Below, in pieces: positions 17,126 through 25,773 of a DNA stretch of 64,000 nucleotides (the stretch's first letter is position 1; the number at the start of each line of letters is the position of its first letter). Below the pieces are notes generated by a model. The model ran no database searches. It was given only the letters and a program-made list of their open reading frames with translations, and had not been told where the DNA came from. The position numbers were made by a program, and so were the translations under genes. Source of the DNA: Thermogemmatispora sp042408735 (GTDB lineage Bacteria > Chloroflexota > Ktedonobacteria > Ktedonobacterales > Ktedonobacteraceae); contig NZ_JBHOQV010000057.1 of assembly GCF_042408735.1 (NCBI RefSeq), positions 1 through 64,000 on the forward strand. Reading direction: 5' to 3'.

Positions 17126-20100
17126 ATGGGGAAGAAGCCGCCTATCCGGGTCGCCCTTGACCTGGAAACAACCGGCCTGCATGTGGAGCAAGATGCCATC
17201 CTCGAAGTGGCTGCGGTCAAGTTCCAGGGTACCACGATTCTCGATCGCCTTGAGACGCTGGTGGCGCCGGGGCGCTCCGTCCCTTATCGAGTTCAGCGTC
17301 TGACGGGCATTACGCCGCAACAGCTCATCGGGATGCCCTCCTTTGAGGCCATCGCGCGCAAGCTCCAGCAATTTGTCGGCAGCTTTCCAATTGTTGGGCA
17401 CAGCATCCCTTTTGACGTGAGCTTCTTGCGCCGCCAGGGGTTGGCTTACCATAATCAGCTGATCGATACCTTCGAGTTGGCTTCAGTGCTCCTGCCCTCA
17501 TTGCCGAGCTACAGCCTGAGCTATGTGGCGCGTTTTCTGGGAGTGCCCAGCTCGCCGGAGCGACATCGGGCTATGGCCGATACCCTGCTGGCGATGCATG
17601 TCTTTCTGGCCCTCTATGAGCGTCTGCAAGCGATCGACCTGGCTGCGCTTGAGGAGCTGGCTCATCTCGATGCTCCCCCCGACTGGCCGCTATTGACCTT
17701 TTTCCGTCAGGAGCTGCGCGAGCGCCAGCGGGAGCAGGGATTGCAGCGTGGCCCTATCTGGGGAAGCCTTGGTCAACACTTTGCCGCCCAATTAGGGATG
17801 GATCCGCGCGTGCTCTCGTTCGCCGTAGCGCGTGCTGGTTCGCCGCTCCTGGCGTTGGCTGCTGATCCCCCTCCTGAGCCGGCCCGCCCGCCCGCCTCCC
17901 TTTCCGCTACTGGTTCTGATCTCTCGTCTCACCTGGTTCGGCTCTGCTCTCCAGAGGCGCTCGCTGGGCTTCAGATTCTGGCCGAGGCCAAACGCTCGGA
18001 GTGCGAGCGTCCGCGCCTCGATGACTTTGCAGCCTTGCGGCGTCAGTTGCATGAGACGTTAACCTGCTCTGGGACGGCTCTGGTCGAAGCGACGCTCGGC
18101 AGCGACGACTACCTGCCGCTTCTGCTCGCGGTTCTGGAATGGCTGAAGGAGACTGCCGCCCAAGCAAGGGTCGCCTCCCTTCCGCTGCCCCGCCTGGTGA
18201 TCGCCTGTGCATCGACCCAGATGGCCTATCGCATCAGGGATACATTCCTGCCTCGCCTCCAGAAGCTGCTGGGTGCACATTGTACGGTGGCCTATCTGGC
18301 TGAGCGCGACGGCTACCTTTGTCTGCATCGCTGGTTTGGGACGGCCCAGGTGCGGGCTGGTGGGGGACCGCGCCCGGAAGAGGCTCGCGCCTTTGCAAAG
18401 TTCACGCTCTGGGCCCAGGAGACCCTGACCGGTGAGCGGGGGGAGCTGACGCTGTTGCCCCACGAGGTCGCGACCTGGGAGCGCATTTGCTCGGGGGGGG
18501 AGCGCCTGGTGGCCAGCGATGAGCGCCTGGGCTGCATCTATGAGCGCTGCGCTTATCGTCGTAAGGGCTACTGTTTCTATCAGCGGGCCGAGGAGCGCGT
18601 ACGGGCGGCCCAGATTGTAGTGACAACCCTTGCGGGGCTACTCGATGATCTCTCCTCTCCCCATTCTCTCTTACGGGAAATCCCCTATCGCCTCATTCTA
18701 GACGCCGATCTTCTCGAAGAGGAGTGGGCCCGCCGCAGCGGCGTCGAGCTGAGCCATAGCCGCCTGTTGACCCTCCTGCAAACGCTGGGGGTCGAGCTGC
18801 CCAATGGGCGCTATCAGGGGCTGCTGGCCCTGGCGGCTCCTGCCTTGCGAGAAGAGCCGGCTCTCTCCATTAGCGCTTCCTCCGATTTTGGGGCTGCCGA
18901 GACCGTTACGCGGGCAGAGCTGGACACACGCCTGCTCTCCTGGTTCCAGGTCCTCCGTCAGACCTGTGGGGCAGCCAATCAGTTTTTCACGGCGCTGACG
19001 CATCTCGTGGATGAGGCATTGCACACCTCCGCTGCCAGCCAGGGGGCTCGCCATGAGCGTGGGCGCTCTCAAACGGCCCGCAATCAAGGCCAGAATCCGC
19101 GTTTTGCGGAGCGCCTGGATCAGGCCCTGCGTCTCCAACGCTCCCTGCTGAACCTGGAAAGCTGGGACGAGACCGCCCATGCCTGGCGTCAACTTTCACA
19201 GCGCTTGCAGGCCGTGATCGAGCTGACCCAGGAGGCTGAGCGCCTCCTCTTGGCCGGCAATCGCGGGCGGACGCGCCAGGAGCGGGCCGGAAGCGGACCG
19301 TTGACCGATGCGCTGGCGGCCGAGTTTGCCATCAGTGCCCAGCGTCTGCGCACTCTCAAGGAACAGGGAGATCGGGCTTTTACTCTGGCAGAGGGTGAGA
19401 TGGTCTACTGGCTGCGCGTTCCTCCTGCTCCCTGGCATTCGCAGCCTCGCGGCCTGGAGAGCGCTGCAGCGACTCCTGCTGTAGAGCAACCATTAGAGCA
19501 TGCCCCCGCCCTCTACGGTCAGCCAATCCAGGTTGCTCCCATGCTGAAACGCCTGCTGTTTCATCCCCAGCGGGCGACCATTCTGGCAGGAGTGGCCCTG
19601 GCGGTGGCCGGCGATTTCTCGTTTGCCCGGGGCCGGCTGGCGCTGGAGATGGAACACTGCCCAGCCTATTCGTTGGAGGGCGATCATTGTGCTCAAACCC
19701 TGCTCTATATTCCCAACGATGTTCCAGAGCCAAATATGCCTCAGTATCAACGGCGCCTCGATGAGGCCATTTTGCAGATGGCTGAGGCTCTGGAGGGGCA
19801 GATCCTTGTCTTGTTCACCTCTCACGCCGCCCTGCGCAGCTCATATGCCTTCATCAAGTCGGCCCTGGAGGCACGCGATATCCTGCTGCTGGGCCAGGGC
19901 ATCGACGGCTCGCCGCGCCAGCTCTGGCAGATCTTCGCCGAGCAGCCACGGGTCATGCTCTTTGGCGCCGGCGGTTTCTGGGAAGGAGTCGAAGAGCTAC
20001 CAACGCTGCCGGCCTGCCTGTTTATCCCTCGGCTCCCCATGCCGGCCCTTAACGATCCTCCGTTAGCCGCGCGCGCCGAGCAGTATGCGGATCAGCTGCA

Positions 20101-20365
20101 TCAGATGACCGTGCCGGTGGCCGCCCTTCGGCTGCGTCGAACCCTCAATCGCCTGGCCTGGAGCGGTAGCAAACGCAACAGCGTCATCATCTTTGATCGA
20201 CGCCTGATCTCCAAGGAGTATGGGCAATTGATTTTACATTCGTTGCCGCGCTGTTCACAGCGCCAGGATAGTGTGGCCCACATGTCCGATGTGGTCCTGG
20301 ACTGGCTCACCTCCGATGGCCTCGGTGGTCAGCAGGAGCCTGGTTTCGGGGCCGGCCTGGCTTGA
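17126..20365 (+). CDS. DnaQ-like exonuclease fused to a degenerate DinG-type helicase
   Basis: 1079 residues. Residues 1-170 form a DEDDh 3'-5' exonuclease: LDLETTG with Asp12 and Glu14, GHSIPFDVSFL, and HRAMADTL. The rest aligns with XPD/DinG helicases but its motifs are ruined: EATLGSDD near 322 replaces the Walker A GTGK, LILDADLLEEEW near 523 replaces DEAH, and motif VI near 1003-1015 reads LRRTLNRLAW instead of a QGxGRxIR. The four-cysteine iron-sulfur region near 454-488 is retained (CIYERCAYRRKGYC plus an earlier Cys), as is the DinG C-terminal ending FDRRLISKEYGQLILHSLP. The likely product is a nuclease whose helicase fold is structural. Many firmicute DinG proteins carry the same N-terminal exonuclease. 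Its stop lies close before the Tgt gene. Confidence 0.85.
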   Translation: MGKKPPIRVALDLETTGLHVEQDAILEVAAVKFQGTTILDRLETLVAPGRSVPYRVQRLTGITPQQLIGMPSFEAIARKLQQFVGSFPIVGHSIPFDVSFLRRQGLAYHNQLIDTFELASVLLPSLPSYSLSYVARFLGVPSSPERHRAMADTLLAMHVFLALYERLQAIDLAALEELAHLDAPPDWPLLTFFRQELRERQREQGLQRGPIWGSLGQHFAAQLGMDPRVLSFAVARAGSPLLALAADPPPEPARPPASLSATGSDLSSHLVRLCSPEALAGLQILAEAKRSECERPRLDDFAALRRQLHETLTCSGTALVEATLGSDDYLPLLLAVLEWLKETAAQARVASLPLPRLVIACASTQMAYRIRDTFLPRLQKLLGAHCTVAYLAERDGYLCLHRWFGTAQVRAGGGPRPEEARAFAKFTLWAQETLTGERGELTLLPHEVATWERICSGGERLVASDERLGCIYERCAYRRKGYCFYQRAEERVRAAQIVVTTLAGLLDDLSSPHSLLREIPYRLILDADLLEEEWARRSGVELSHSRLLTLLQTLGVELPNGRYQGLLALAAPALREEPALSISASSDFGAAETVTRAELDTRLLSWFQVLRQTCGAANQFFTALTHLVDEALHTSAASQGARHERGRSQTARNQGQNPRFAERLDQALRLQRSLLNLESWDETAHAWRQLSQRLQAVIELTQEAERLLLAGNRGRTRQERAGSGPLTDALAAEFAISAQRLRTLKEQGDRAFTLAEGEMVYWLRVPPAPWHSQPRGLESAAATPAVEQPLEHAPALYGQPIQVAPMLKRLLFHPQRATILAGVALAVAGDFSFARGRLALEMEHCPAYSLEGDHCAQTLLYIPNDVPEPNMPQYQRRLDEAILQMAEALEGQILVLFTSHAALRSSYAFIKSALEARDILLLGQGIDGSPRQLWQIFAEQPRVMLFGAGGFWEGVEELPTLPACLFIPRLPMPALNDPPLAARAEQYADQLHQMTVPVAALRLRRTLNRLAWSGSKRNSVIIFDRRLISKEYGQLILHSLPRCSQRQDSVAHMSDVVLDWLTSDGLGGQQEPGFGAGLA

Positions 20366-20445
20366 CCCGTGTCCGCAGCCTATGGTATCGTACAGGCATT
20401 GAAGAAGACGAGTGGCGCAGCCGCAAGCAAGTTGAGGGCGGTATT

Positions 20446-21624
20446 GTGACGATGAGTGTGGATGAGCTGGATGAGCGTCTAGCGCTGGCGCTCCCGCATG
20501 GGATGGTTTCCCTGCCCGCTTTTTTGCCCGATGCAACACATGGCGTTGTGCGGGCCGTTGACAGTCTCGATCTGGAACAGTGTGGGGTTCAGGCGCTGGT
20601 GATGAATACCTTTCATCTGATGCAGCGCCCTGGTTCCTCGGCGGTAGCGGCCCTTGGTGGGCTACATACCCTGAGCGGGTGGCGGCGTCCGATTGTGACC
20701 GACTCGGGCGGCTTTCAAGCCTATTCGCTGATCCGTCAGAATGCCCGCTACGGTCATCTGACCGAGAAGGGACTGGCCTTTCAGCCAGAGGGGGCGACGC
20801 GGCGTTTCCTCCTCACGCCCGAGAAGAGCATCCAGCTACAGGTAAGCAGCTATGGTAGCGATGTGGTCGTCTGCCTGGACGATTGCACGCACGTTGATGA
20901 GCCGCCGGCGCGGCAGCGCGAGTCGGTCGAGCGGACGATTGCCTGGGCGCGGCGTGGCAAGGCTGAGTTTCTGCGCCTGGTGGAACAGAAGAGGCTGTCG
21001 CCCGCAGAGCGCCCTCTGCTCTTTGCCGTTGTCCAGGGCGGGGGCGATTTTGCCCTGCGCCGCGCCTGTGCGGAGGCGCTGTTAGAGATCGGCTTCGACG
21101 GCTTTGGCTTCGGTGGCTGGCCACTGGATAGCGAGGGCCAGTTATTGAGCGAGATCGTGGCCTGGACGCGCGAGCTGATCCCGGCGCGCTTTCCTTTGCA
21201 CGGCCTGGGGATCGGTCACCCTCTGAATGTGGTGGCTTGCGCCCTTATGGGGTACAATCTCTTCGACAGTGCCATGCCGACGCGGGATGCTCGCCATGCG
21301 CGCCTGTATTGCTTTACAGAGGATCCCTTCACCAGTCGTCTCGATCCCGATGGGTCGTGGTTTACCTATGTCTATCTCAGCGATGAACGCCTACGCCGCG
21401 AGCGGCGGCCGGTCTCTGCTTTCTGTGATTGTCTCTGCTGCTCGCGCTATAGTCTGGCCTATCTGCATCATCTCTTCAAGGTCAATGATGTCCTCTTTCT
21501 GCGCCTGGCGACTATCCATAACCTGCGCTTTATGATGCAGCTGATGCAGCGCCTGAGAAAACTGTTGCATGGTGAGCGAGTGGCAGAACAGCACGAGCAG
21601 CGAGCGGCTCAGGCAACTGGTTGA
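20446..21624 (+). CDS. tRNA-guanine transglycosylase family protein, divergent
   Basis: 392 residues. TGT enzymes exchange guanine for a 7-deazaguanine base in nucleic acid. Visible are TDSGGFQAYSL, RRFLLTPEKSI, the substrate loop CLDDCTH, the catalytic-Asp region FDSAMPTRDARHA, and the zinc site CDCLCC followed by HH. It departs from canonical Tgt where the usual GGLAVGE-type loop reads GGWPLDSEG, and in LGIGHPLNVV. It is either a divergent queuine/preQ1 tRNA enzyme or a relative with another acceptor such as DpdA, though no DNA-modification partners are in the window. The start is uncertain: GTG 20446 has GAGGG upstream, and the frame is open back to 20362, overlapping the previous stop. 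Its 3' end overlaps the next gene by 56 bases. Confidence 0.85.
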   Translation: MTMSVDELDERLALALPHGMVSLPAFLPDATHGVVRAVDSLDLEQCGVQALVMNTFHLMQRPGSSAVAALGGLHTLSGWRRPIVTDSGGFQAYSLIRQNARYGHLTEKGLAFQPEGATRRFLLTPEKSIQLQVSSYGSDVVVCLDDCTHVDEPPARQRESVERTIAWARRGKAEFLRLVEQKRLSPAERPLLFAVVQGGGDFALRRACAEALLEIGFDGFGFGGWPLDSEGQLLSEIVAWTRELIPARFPLHGLGIGHPLNVVACALMGYNLFDSAMPTRDARHARLYCFTEDPFTSRLDPDGSWFTYVYLSDERLRRERRPVSAFCDCLCCSRYSLAYLHHLFKVNDVLFLRLATIHNLRFMMQLMQRLRKLLHGERVAEQHEQRAAQATG

Positions 21625-22414
21625 GACGGTGCGGATGAGCCGCAAGTATCGCTCGCTCTACGCTGGAACGATCGCCTATCTAGGCGCCCGTGAGCTGGTC
21701 CTGCACTCTAACCTGGAGGAGGCGGTCAAGGCAACGAAGCGCCGGCTGCACCAGATTGCCGGAATGTATCTGACGGGAGCTGCCCCGTATGCACGCTGGC
21801 TGGCGGAGCTTCGCCAGGCGCGTGCAAGCGGCGATGAGGAACAGTTACGGGCTGTCTGCCGGCGTGTGATGTCCTGGCATGCCTCGACCCGCGAGCGGCT
21901 CGATCTGCTGACTACCTTTTACCAGCCCTTACTGGCCGATCTCCCTCCTATCAGGCGAGTGCTTGATCTGGCCTGTGGTTTTCATCCTTTGGCCCTGCCC
22001 TGGATGCCGTTTTTCCGCGCGGGCGAGACGGCCTGCTACTATTATGCCTGCGATATCTATGAGGACCTGGCATCCTTTCTGCAGGCTGTTCTGGAAGTGC
22101 TGGGGGTGCCTGGCGAGGTCACGGTCTGCGATATTGTCCAGGCCCCACCGGACCTGACGGTCGATCTGGCCTTTGTCTTGAAGGTCCTGCCTTGCCTGGA
22201 ACATATTGAGCCGGAGGCCGGCCTGCGGCTCCTGCGGGCTATTCGGGCGCGCTACTTGCTGGTCTCCTTCCCCGGGCAGAGCCTGGGTGGTGGAAAGCGA
22301 GGCATGGCGGCCCACCATGAAGCGCGCTTTCGAACTCTGGTCGCTGATTGCGGCTGGCGGCTCGAACGCTTCTCCTTTCCCGGAGAGCTGGTTTTTCGCA
22401 TCCAGAAAGAGTAA
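21569..22414 (+). CDS. FmrO/ArmA-family 16S rRNA (guanine-1405-N7) methyltransferase homologue
   Basis: 281 residues. The N-terminal helical module with SRKYRSLYAGTI, the segment WHASTRERL and the SAM-binding motif RVLDLACGFHPLALPWM followed by YYACDIYEDL are the hallmarks of the FmrO family (Arm/Rmt/Sgm-type enzymes). These methylate G1405 of 16S rRNA and give high-level resistance to 4,6-disubstituted aminoglycosides. DIVQAPPDLTVDLAFVLKVLPCLE fits the family's motif after SAM binding. The gene overlaps tgt by 56 bases, so the two are translationally linked; ATG 21569 or GTG 21572 is needed to include the conserved N-terminal helices. No transposon or other resistance gene is near, which suggests an intrinsic, vertically inherited gene. 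The exact target base is inferred. Confidence 0.85.
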   Translation: MVSEWQNSTSSERLRQLVETVRMSRKYRSLYAGTIAYLGARELVLHSNLEEAVKATKRRLHQIAGMYLTGAAPYARWLAELRQARASGDEEQLRAVCRRVMSWHASTRERLDLLTTFYQPLLADLPPIRRVLDLACGFHPLALPWMPFFRAGETACYYYACDIYEDLASFLQAVLEVLGVPGEVTVCDIVQAPPDLTVDLAFVLKVLPCLEHIEPEAGLRLLRAIRARYLLVSFPGQSLGGGKRGMAAHHEARFRTLVADCGWRLERFSFPGELVFRIQKE

Positions 22415-22484
22415 GTAAGCTGGTCAAGGTCTCGACCGCGAGCCAGGCCGGCATCCCCTTCACTGGTAGAGGAGCTTGTTCCGC

Positions 22485-24653
22485 ATGGTGAGAGCAACTT
22501 CTGATGAAAGCAGACAGCCAACACTGGCCTCTCAGCGTGTCGTCTACGGCGCCTGTCCTCACGACTGCCCCGACGGCTGTGCTCTAGAGACCGTCGTCGA
22601 CGAGCAGGGTAGGGCGCTGAGCGTACGCGGACGGGCTGACCATCCGATTACCCGCGGCTGGCTCTGCGCCAAGGTGAACCGCTATCTGGAACGTGTCTAT
22701 CATCCTGAGCGCCTGCTCTATCCGCAGCGTCGCCAGGGGCCCAAGGGCAGTGGCTCCTTCAGGCGCATCAGTTGGGAGGAGGCGCTGGCCGAGATCAGCG
22801 AGCGCTGGCGGCAGATTATCGCTGAGCATGGGGCAGAGTGTATCTTACCTTACAGCTATGCGGGCACACTGGGATTAGTCAATGGAGCCGTGGCTGACTC
22901 GCGCTTTTGGAATCGCCTCGGGGCCTCACGGCTGAAGCGCGCCATCTGTGGCTATGCAGCCGAGGAAGCCGTGCGTCTCACCATCGGCTGGCGTCTGGCC
23001 CCCTCGCCGGAGATGCTGCTGCAGAGCCGGCTAATCTTGATCTGGGGCAGCAATCCGGCCAGCACAGCCCCGCATATCATGCCGTTTGTGCGCCAGGCTC
23101 AGCGCCAGGGAGCGCGCGTCATCGTCGTTGATCCCGTGCGTACTCTGACCGCCCGCTCTGCCGACCTGCATATCCAGCCTTATCCTGGCACTGATGCCGC
23201 CCTGGCTCTGGCCATGATGCACGTCATTGTCACTCGGGGCCTGCATAACCAGGCCTGGATCGAGGCCCATACCGTTGGTTGGGACGGGCTGCGCGAGCGC
23301 ATCATGCGCTATCCGCCCGAGCGAGCCGCGGAGATTACTGGCCTGCCGGTCGAAACAATCACCGAGCTGGCAGTGACCTATGCCACCACCGCGCCCGCCA
23401 TGCTACGTGTCACCGATGGCATCAATCGCCACACCAATGGTGGGCAGACTGTCCGAACGCTGCTCTGTCTGCCGGCCCTGACCGGGCAATATGGGCTGGC
23501 AGGTGGAGGAGTAATGTACAGCACCAGCGATTGGCTTCACTGGGATGCAGAAGCCGTCAAACACGAGCATGATCCGGCCTGTCCGCCGGCGCCGCGCACT
23601 CTCAACATGAACCGGCTCGGAGCCTTACTCACCGGGGAAGCAGATCCGCCGATCTACGCCCTCTATGTCTATAATGCCAACCCGGTGGCCTCTGCTCCCA
23701 ACGCTGCCAGGATTGTCGAAGGACTCAAGCGGGACGATCTCTTTGTCGTGGTGCACGACCTCTTCGAGACCGACACGGCCCGCTACGCAGACATCCTCCT
23801 CCCTGCTACCAGCCAGCTTGAGCAGACCGATCTTCACAAAGCCTATGGGCATCTGGCTCTGCAGTACAATGCCCAGGCTATTGCCCCGTTAGGGGAGGCC
23901 CGCAGCAACTGGGATGTTATGCGCGGGCTGGCCCGGGCGATGGGCTTCGAAGAACCCTGGCTGCACGAAGATGCGGAAGCCGTTATTCGGGGCGTGCTGC
24001 AGGCCACAGCGGCGCGCTCGCCACTTCTGGCGGATGTCACCCTGGAGCGGCTCCAGCGCGAAGGGTGGGTGGCACTCTCCATTCCGGAAGAGCAGCGCGT
24101 CCCCTTTGCCGATGGACGCTTTGGCACCCCCTCCGGCAAAGTAGAGTTTTACTCGCAGCAAGCGGCAGAACTGGGCTACGATCCCCTGCCCGACTGGGTC
24201 CCCGATGCCGAATCGCCATTTACCGAGCACGCCAGCGGGCAGAGCGGACGCCTGGTGCTGGTCTCGCCGGGCGCACATCACTTCATCAGCTCTAGCTTTG
24301 GCAATGTGACTACCTTACGGCGTAAAGAGGGCCGGCCCAGCGTGCGCCTGCATCCCGATGAGGCCCGGGCGCGCGGCATTCGGGATGGTCAACTGGTGCG
24401 CCTCTGGAACGAGCGAGGAAGCTGCCTGGTCTTTGCCGAAGTGAGCGATGAGGTGCGGCCCGGAGTACTGGCTGCCAGCTCAGTCTGGTGGCCACGCTTC
24501 AGTCCCGATGGACGCAACATTAACTGGTTGACCTCCGATCGGCTGGCCGACTTCAACGGCGGCAGCACCTTTCACAGCACCCTCGTCAGTATTGAGCCAG
24601 CCACCGAGGCGGCCCAGCCTGTAAGCGAGAGGCAGGAGGCCCTCAAGGGCTGA
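22485..24653 (+). CDS. Molybdopterin-dependent oxidoreductase with [4Fe-4S] domain
   Basis: 722 residues of the DMSO-reductase superfamily. The N-terminal cluster motif CPHDCPDGC (about residues 24-32) with a fourth Cys in GWLCAKV binds one [4Fe-4S]. The catalytic body shows IWGSNPASTAPH and VVDPVRT (MGD-binding), DILLPATSQLEQTD, and a C-terminal dinucleotide-binding domain with VRLHPDEARARGI. At the metal-ligand position the sequence reads ICGYAAEEAVR, so the Mo/W ligand is not obvious. There is no Tat signal, so it is cytoplasmic. Neither a FeS subunit nor a membrane subunit is adjacent, and the substrate cannot be assigned; it belongs to the single-subunit 'CPHDCPDGC' group rather than respiratory FdhG. 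ATG 22485 has AGAGGAG ten bases upstream. Confidence 0.88.
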   Translation: MVRATSDESRQPTLASQRVVYGACPHDCPDGCALETVVDEQGRALSVRGRADHPITRGWLCAKVNRYLERVYHPERLLYPQRRQGPKGSGSFRRISWEEALAEISERWRQIIAEHGAECILPYSYAGTLGLVNGAVADSRFWNRLGASRLKRAICGYAAEEAVRLTIGWRLAPSPEMLLQSRLILIWGSNPASTAPHIMPFVRQAQRQGARVIVVDPVRTLTARSADLHIQPYPGTDAALALAMMHVIVTRGLHNQAWIEAHTVGWDGLRERIMRYPPERAAEITGLPVETITELAVTYATTAPAMLRVTDGINRHTNGGQTVRTLLCLPALTGQYGLAGGGVMYSTSDWLHWDAEAVKHEHDPACPPAPRTLNMNRLGALLTGEADPPIYALYVYNANPVASAPNAARIVEGLKRDDLFVVVHDLFETDTARYADILLPATSQLEQTDLHKAYGHLALQYNAQAIAPLGEARSNWDVMRGLARAMGFEEPWLHEDAEAVIRGVLQATAARSPLLADVTLERLQREGWVALSIPEEQRVPFADGRFGTPSGKVEFYSQQAAELGYDPLPDWVPDAESPFTEHASGQSGRLVLVSPGAHHFISSSFGNVTTLRRKEGRPSVRLHPDEARARGIRDGQLVRLWNERGSCLVFAEVSDEVRPGVLAASSVWWPRFSPDGRNINWLTSDRLADFNGGSTFHSTLVSIEPATEAAQPVSERQEALKG

Positions 24654-24676
24654 CGCTGTACGGTATACCTGGCTAG

Positions 24677-25474
24677 CTAGAGGGAACGCTGCTGATAGAA
24701 GACCTCGTAAAGCACCAGGGCTGTGGCGACCGCCAGGTTGAGCGAGTCGCTGCGGCCCGTCATGGCAATGCTGACGACCTGCTCGCAGCTAGCCTGCTGA
24801 GCGGGAGAGAGACCTTCGCGCTCGCTGCCCATGAGCAGGACGAAGGGGAGCGGGTAGCGCAGGCTGCGGTAGTCAGTGGTGGCCTGTCCAGAGGTACCAA
24901 TGACAGGGCAGCCGGTCTCTGCCTTCCAGCGACAGAAAGCCGCAAAGCTAGCGCGCACAAGGCCCTGAGAGAAGAGAGCGCCCATGCTGGCGCGCACGGC
25001 CTGGGGATCATGTGGATCGGCGCAATGATCAAGGAGCATCACTCCCCGCGCGCCAGCCGCATCGGCAGTGCGCAAAATCGTTCCAATATTGCCAGGGTCC
25101 TGGGCGGCGTGCAGGGCCACCCAATAGTCGCCGGGTCCCAGGCGCAGCTCCTCCAGCCGCAGCCAGCGCTGGCGCACCACGGCAGCCAGACCCTGGGGAC
25201 CCTCCTTCTGCGAAAGGCTGCTGAAGACAGCCTCGCTGACCTCCAGCAAGGGTATGCCGCTGGTCTGGGCTTGCACCACCAGAGCGCGCGCGAAGTCGCT
25301 GCGTAGCAGGGAGGGAGCCACCACCAGCGTTTCGACAGGGGCCCCCGTCTGAAGCGCCTCAGCTACCAGGCGAATGCCCTCGATGAAGAAACAGCCGCTG
25401 CGCTCGCGCTCGTGGCGCTGGCGCAAGGCCCGAATCGCTTTAATGCGAGGATTAGCGGGACTGGCAATCTGCAT
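24677..25474 (-). CDS. TrmH/SpoU-family RNA 2'-O-methyltransferase
   Basis: 265 residues. An N-terminal substrate-binding domain (NPRIKAIRALRQRHERERSGCFFIEGIRLV) precedes the knotted SPOUT domain. Its three motifs are visible: QDPGNIGTILRTADAAGA, LLMGSEREGLSP, and the C-terminal MTGRSDSLNLAVATALVLYE. It methylates a ribose 2'-OH in rRNA or tRNA using SAM; it resembles the RlmB/TsnR-type 23S enzymes, but the exact nucleotide cannot be told. Start ATG 25474 begins the conserved domain; the frame extends to 25531 without a good site. Convergent with the oxidoreductase gene. Confidence 0.9.
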   Translation of the reverse strand: MQIASPANPRIKAIRALRQRHERERSGCFFIEGIRLVAEALQTGAPVETLVVAPSLLRSDFARALVVQAQTSGIPLLEVSEAVFSSLSQKEGPQGLAAVVRQRWLRLEELRLGPGDYWVALHAAQDPGNIGTILRTADAAGARGVMLLDHCADPHDPQAVRASMGALFSQGLVRASFAAFCRWKAETGCPVIGTSGQATTDYRSLRYPLPFVLLMGSEREGLSPAQQASCEQVVSIAMTGRSDSLNLAVATALVLYEVFYQQRSL

Positions 25475-25729
25475 ATGCGCGTCTCTGTCTCTGCTCGACT
25501 CACACCGGCTCCGGCACCAGCCAGGCATCACGAGGCCGGTCCTTCAACCCCATGGGCGTCAAGGACGGACCGACCTTGCTCGCCTATCATAGCGCCTCCG
25601 CCAGAGAAAGGCAAGCCGGTCCGCCCTGCGCGCCGGACAGCCACAGAAGCCGTTGCCGAAAGCAGCGATGGCAGCAAGCGGCCTCTGACCTGGAACGAAG
25701 AGCCTACCTGTCGGAGAGAGCTAAGACTG

Positions 25730-25738
25730 TGCTATAAT
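25730..25738 (+). promoter_or_regulatory. Extended -10 promoter of the GAF histidine kinase
   Basis: TGCTATAAT is a perfect extended -10 element, 36 bases before the first possible start. The -35 region is poor, as is common with extended -10 promoters. Confidence 0.6.
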
Positions 25739-25773
25739 GAGCTTGACTCGCGGGTTTCGTCTCGTCTTCAGGT

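Noticed and set aside
16487..17452. Minus-strand frame across IscB relic 1 and the exonuclease start
   Set aside because: Pro/Arg/Ser-rich translation typical of antisense in GC-rich DNA; it crosses into a conserved gene on the other strand.
20446..21624. DpdA-type DNA 7-deazaguanine modification system
   Set aside because: Only the TGT-like gene is present; none of the usual partner genes of DNA modification lies in the window, so it was not called a DNA-modification locus.
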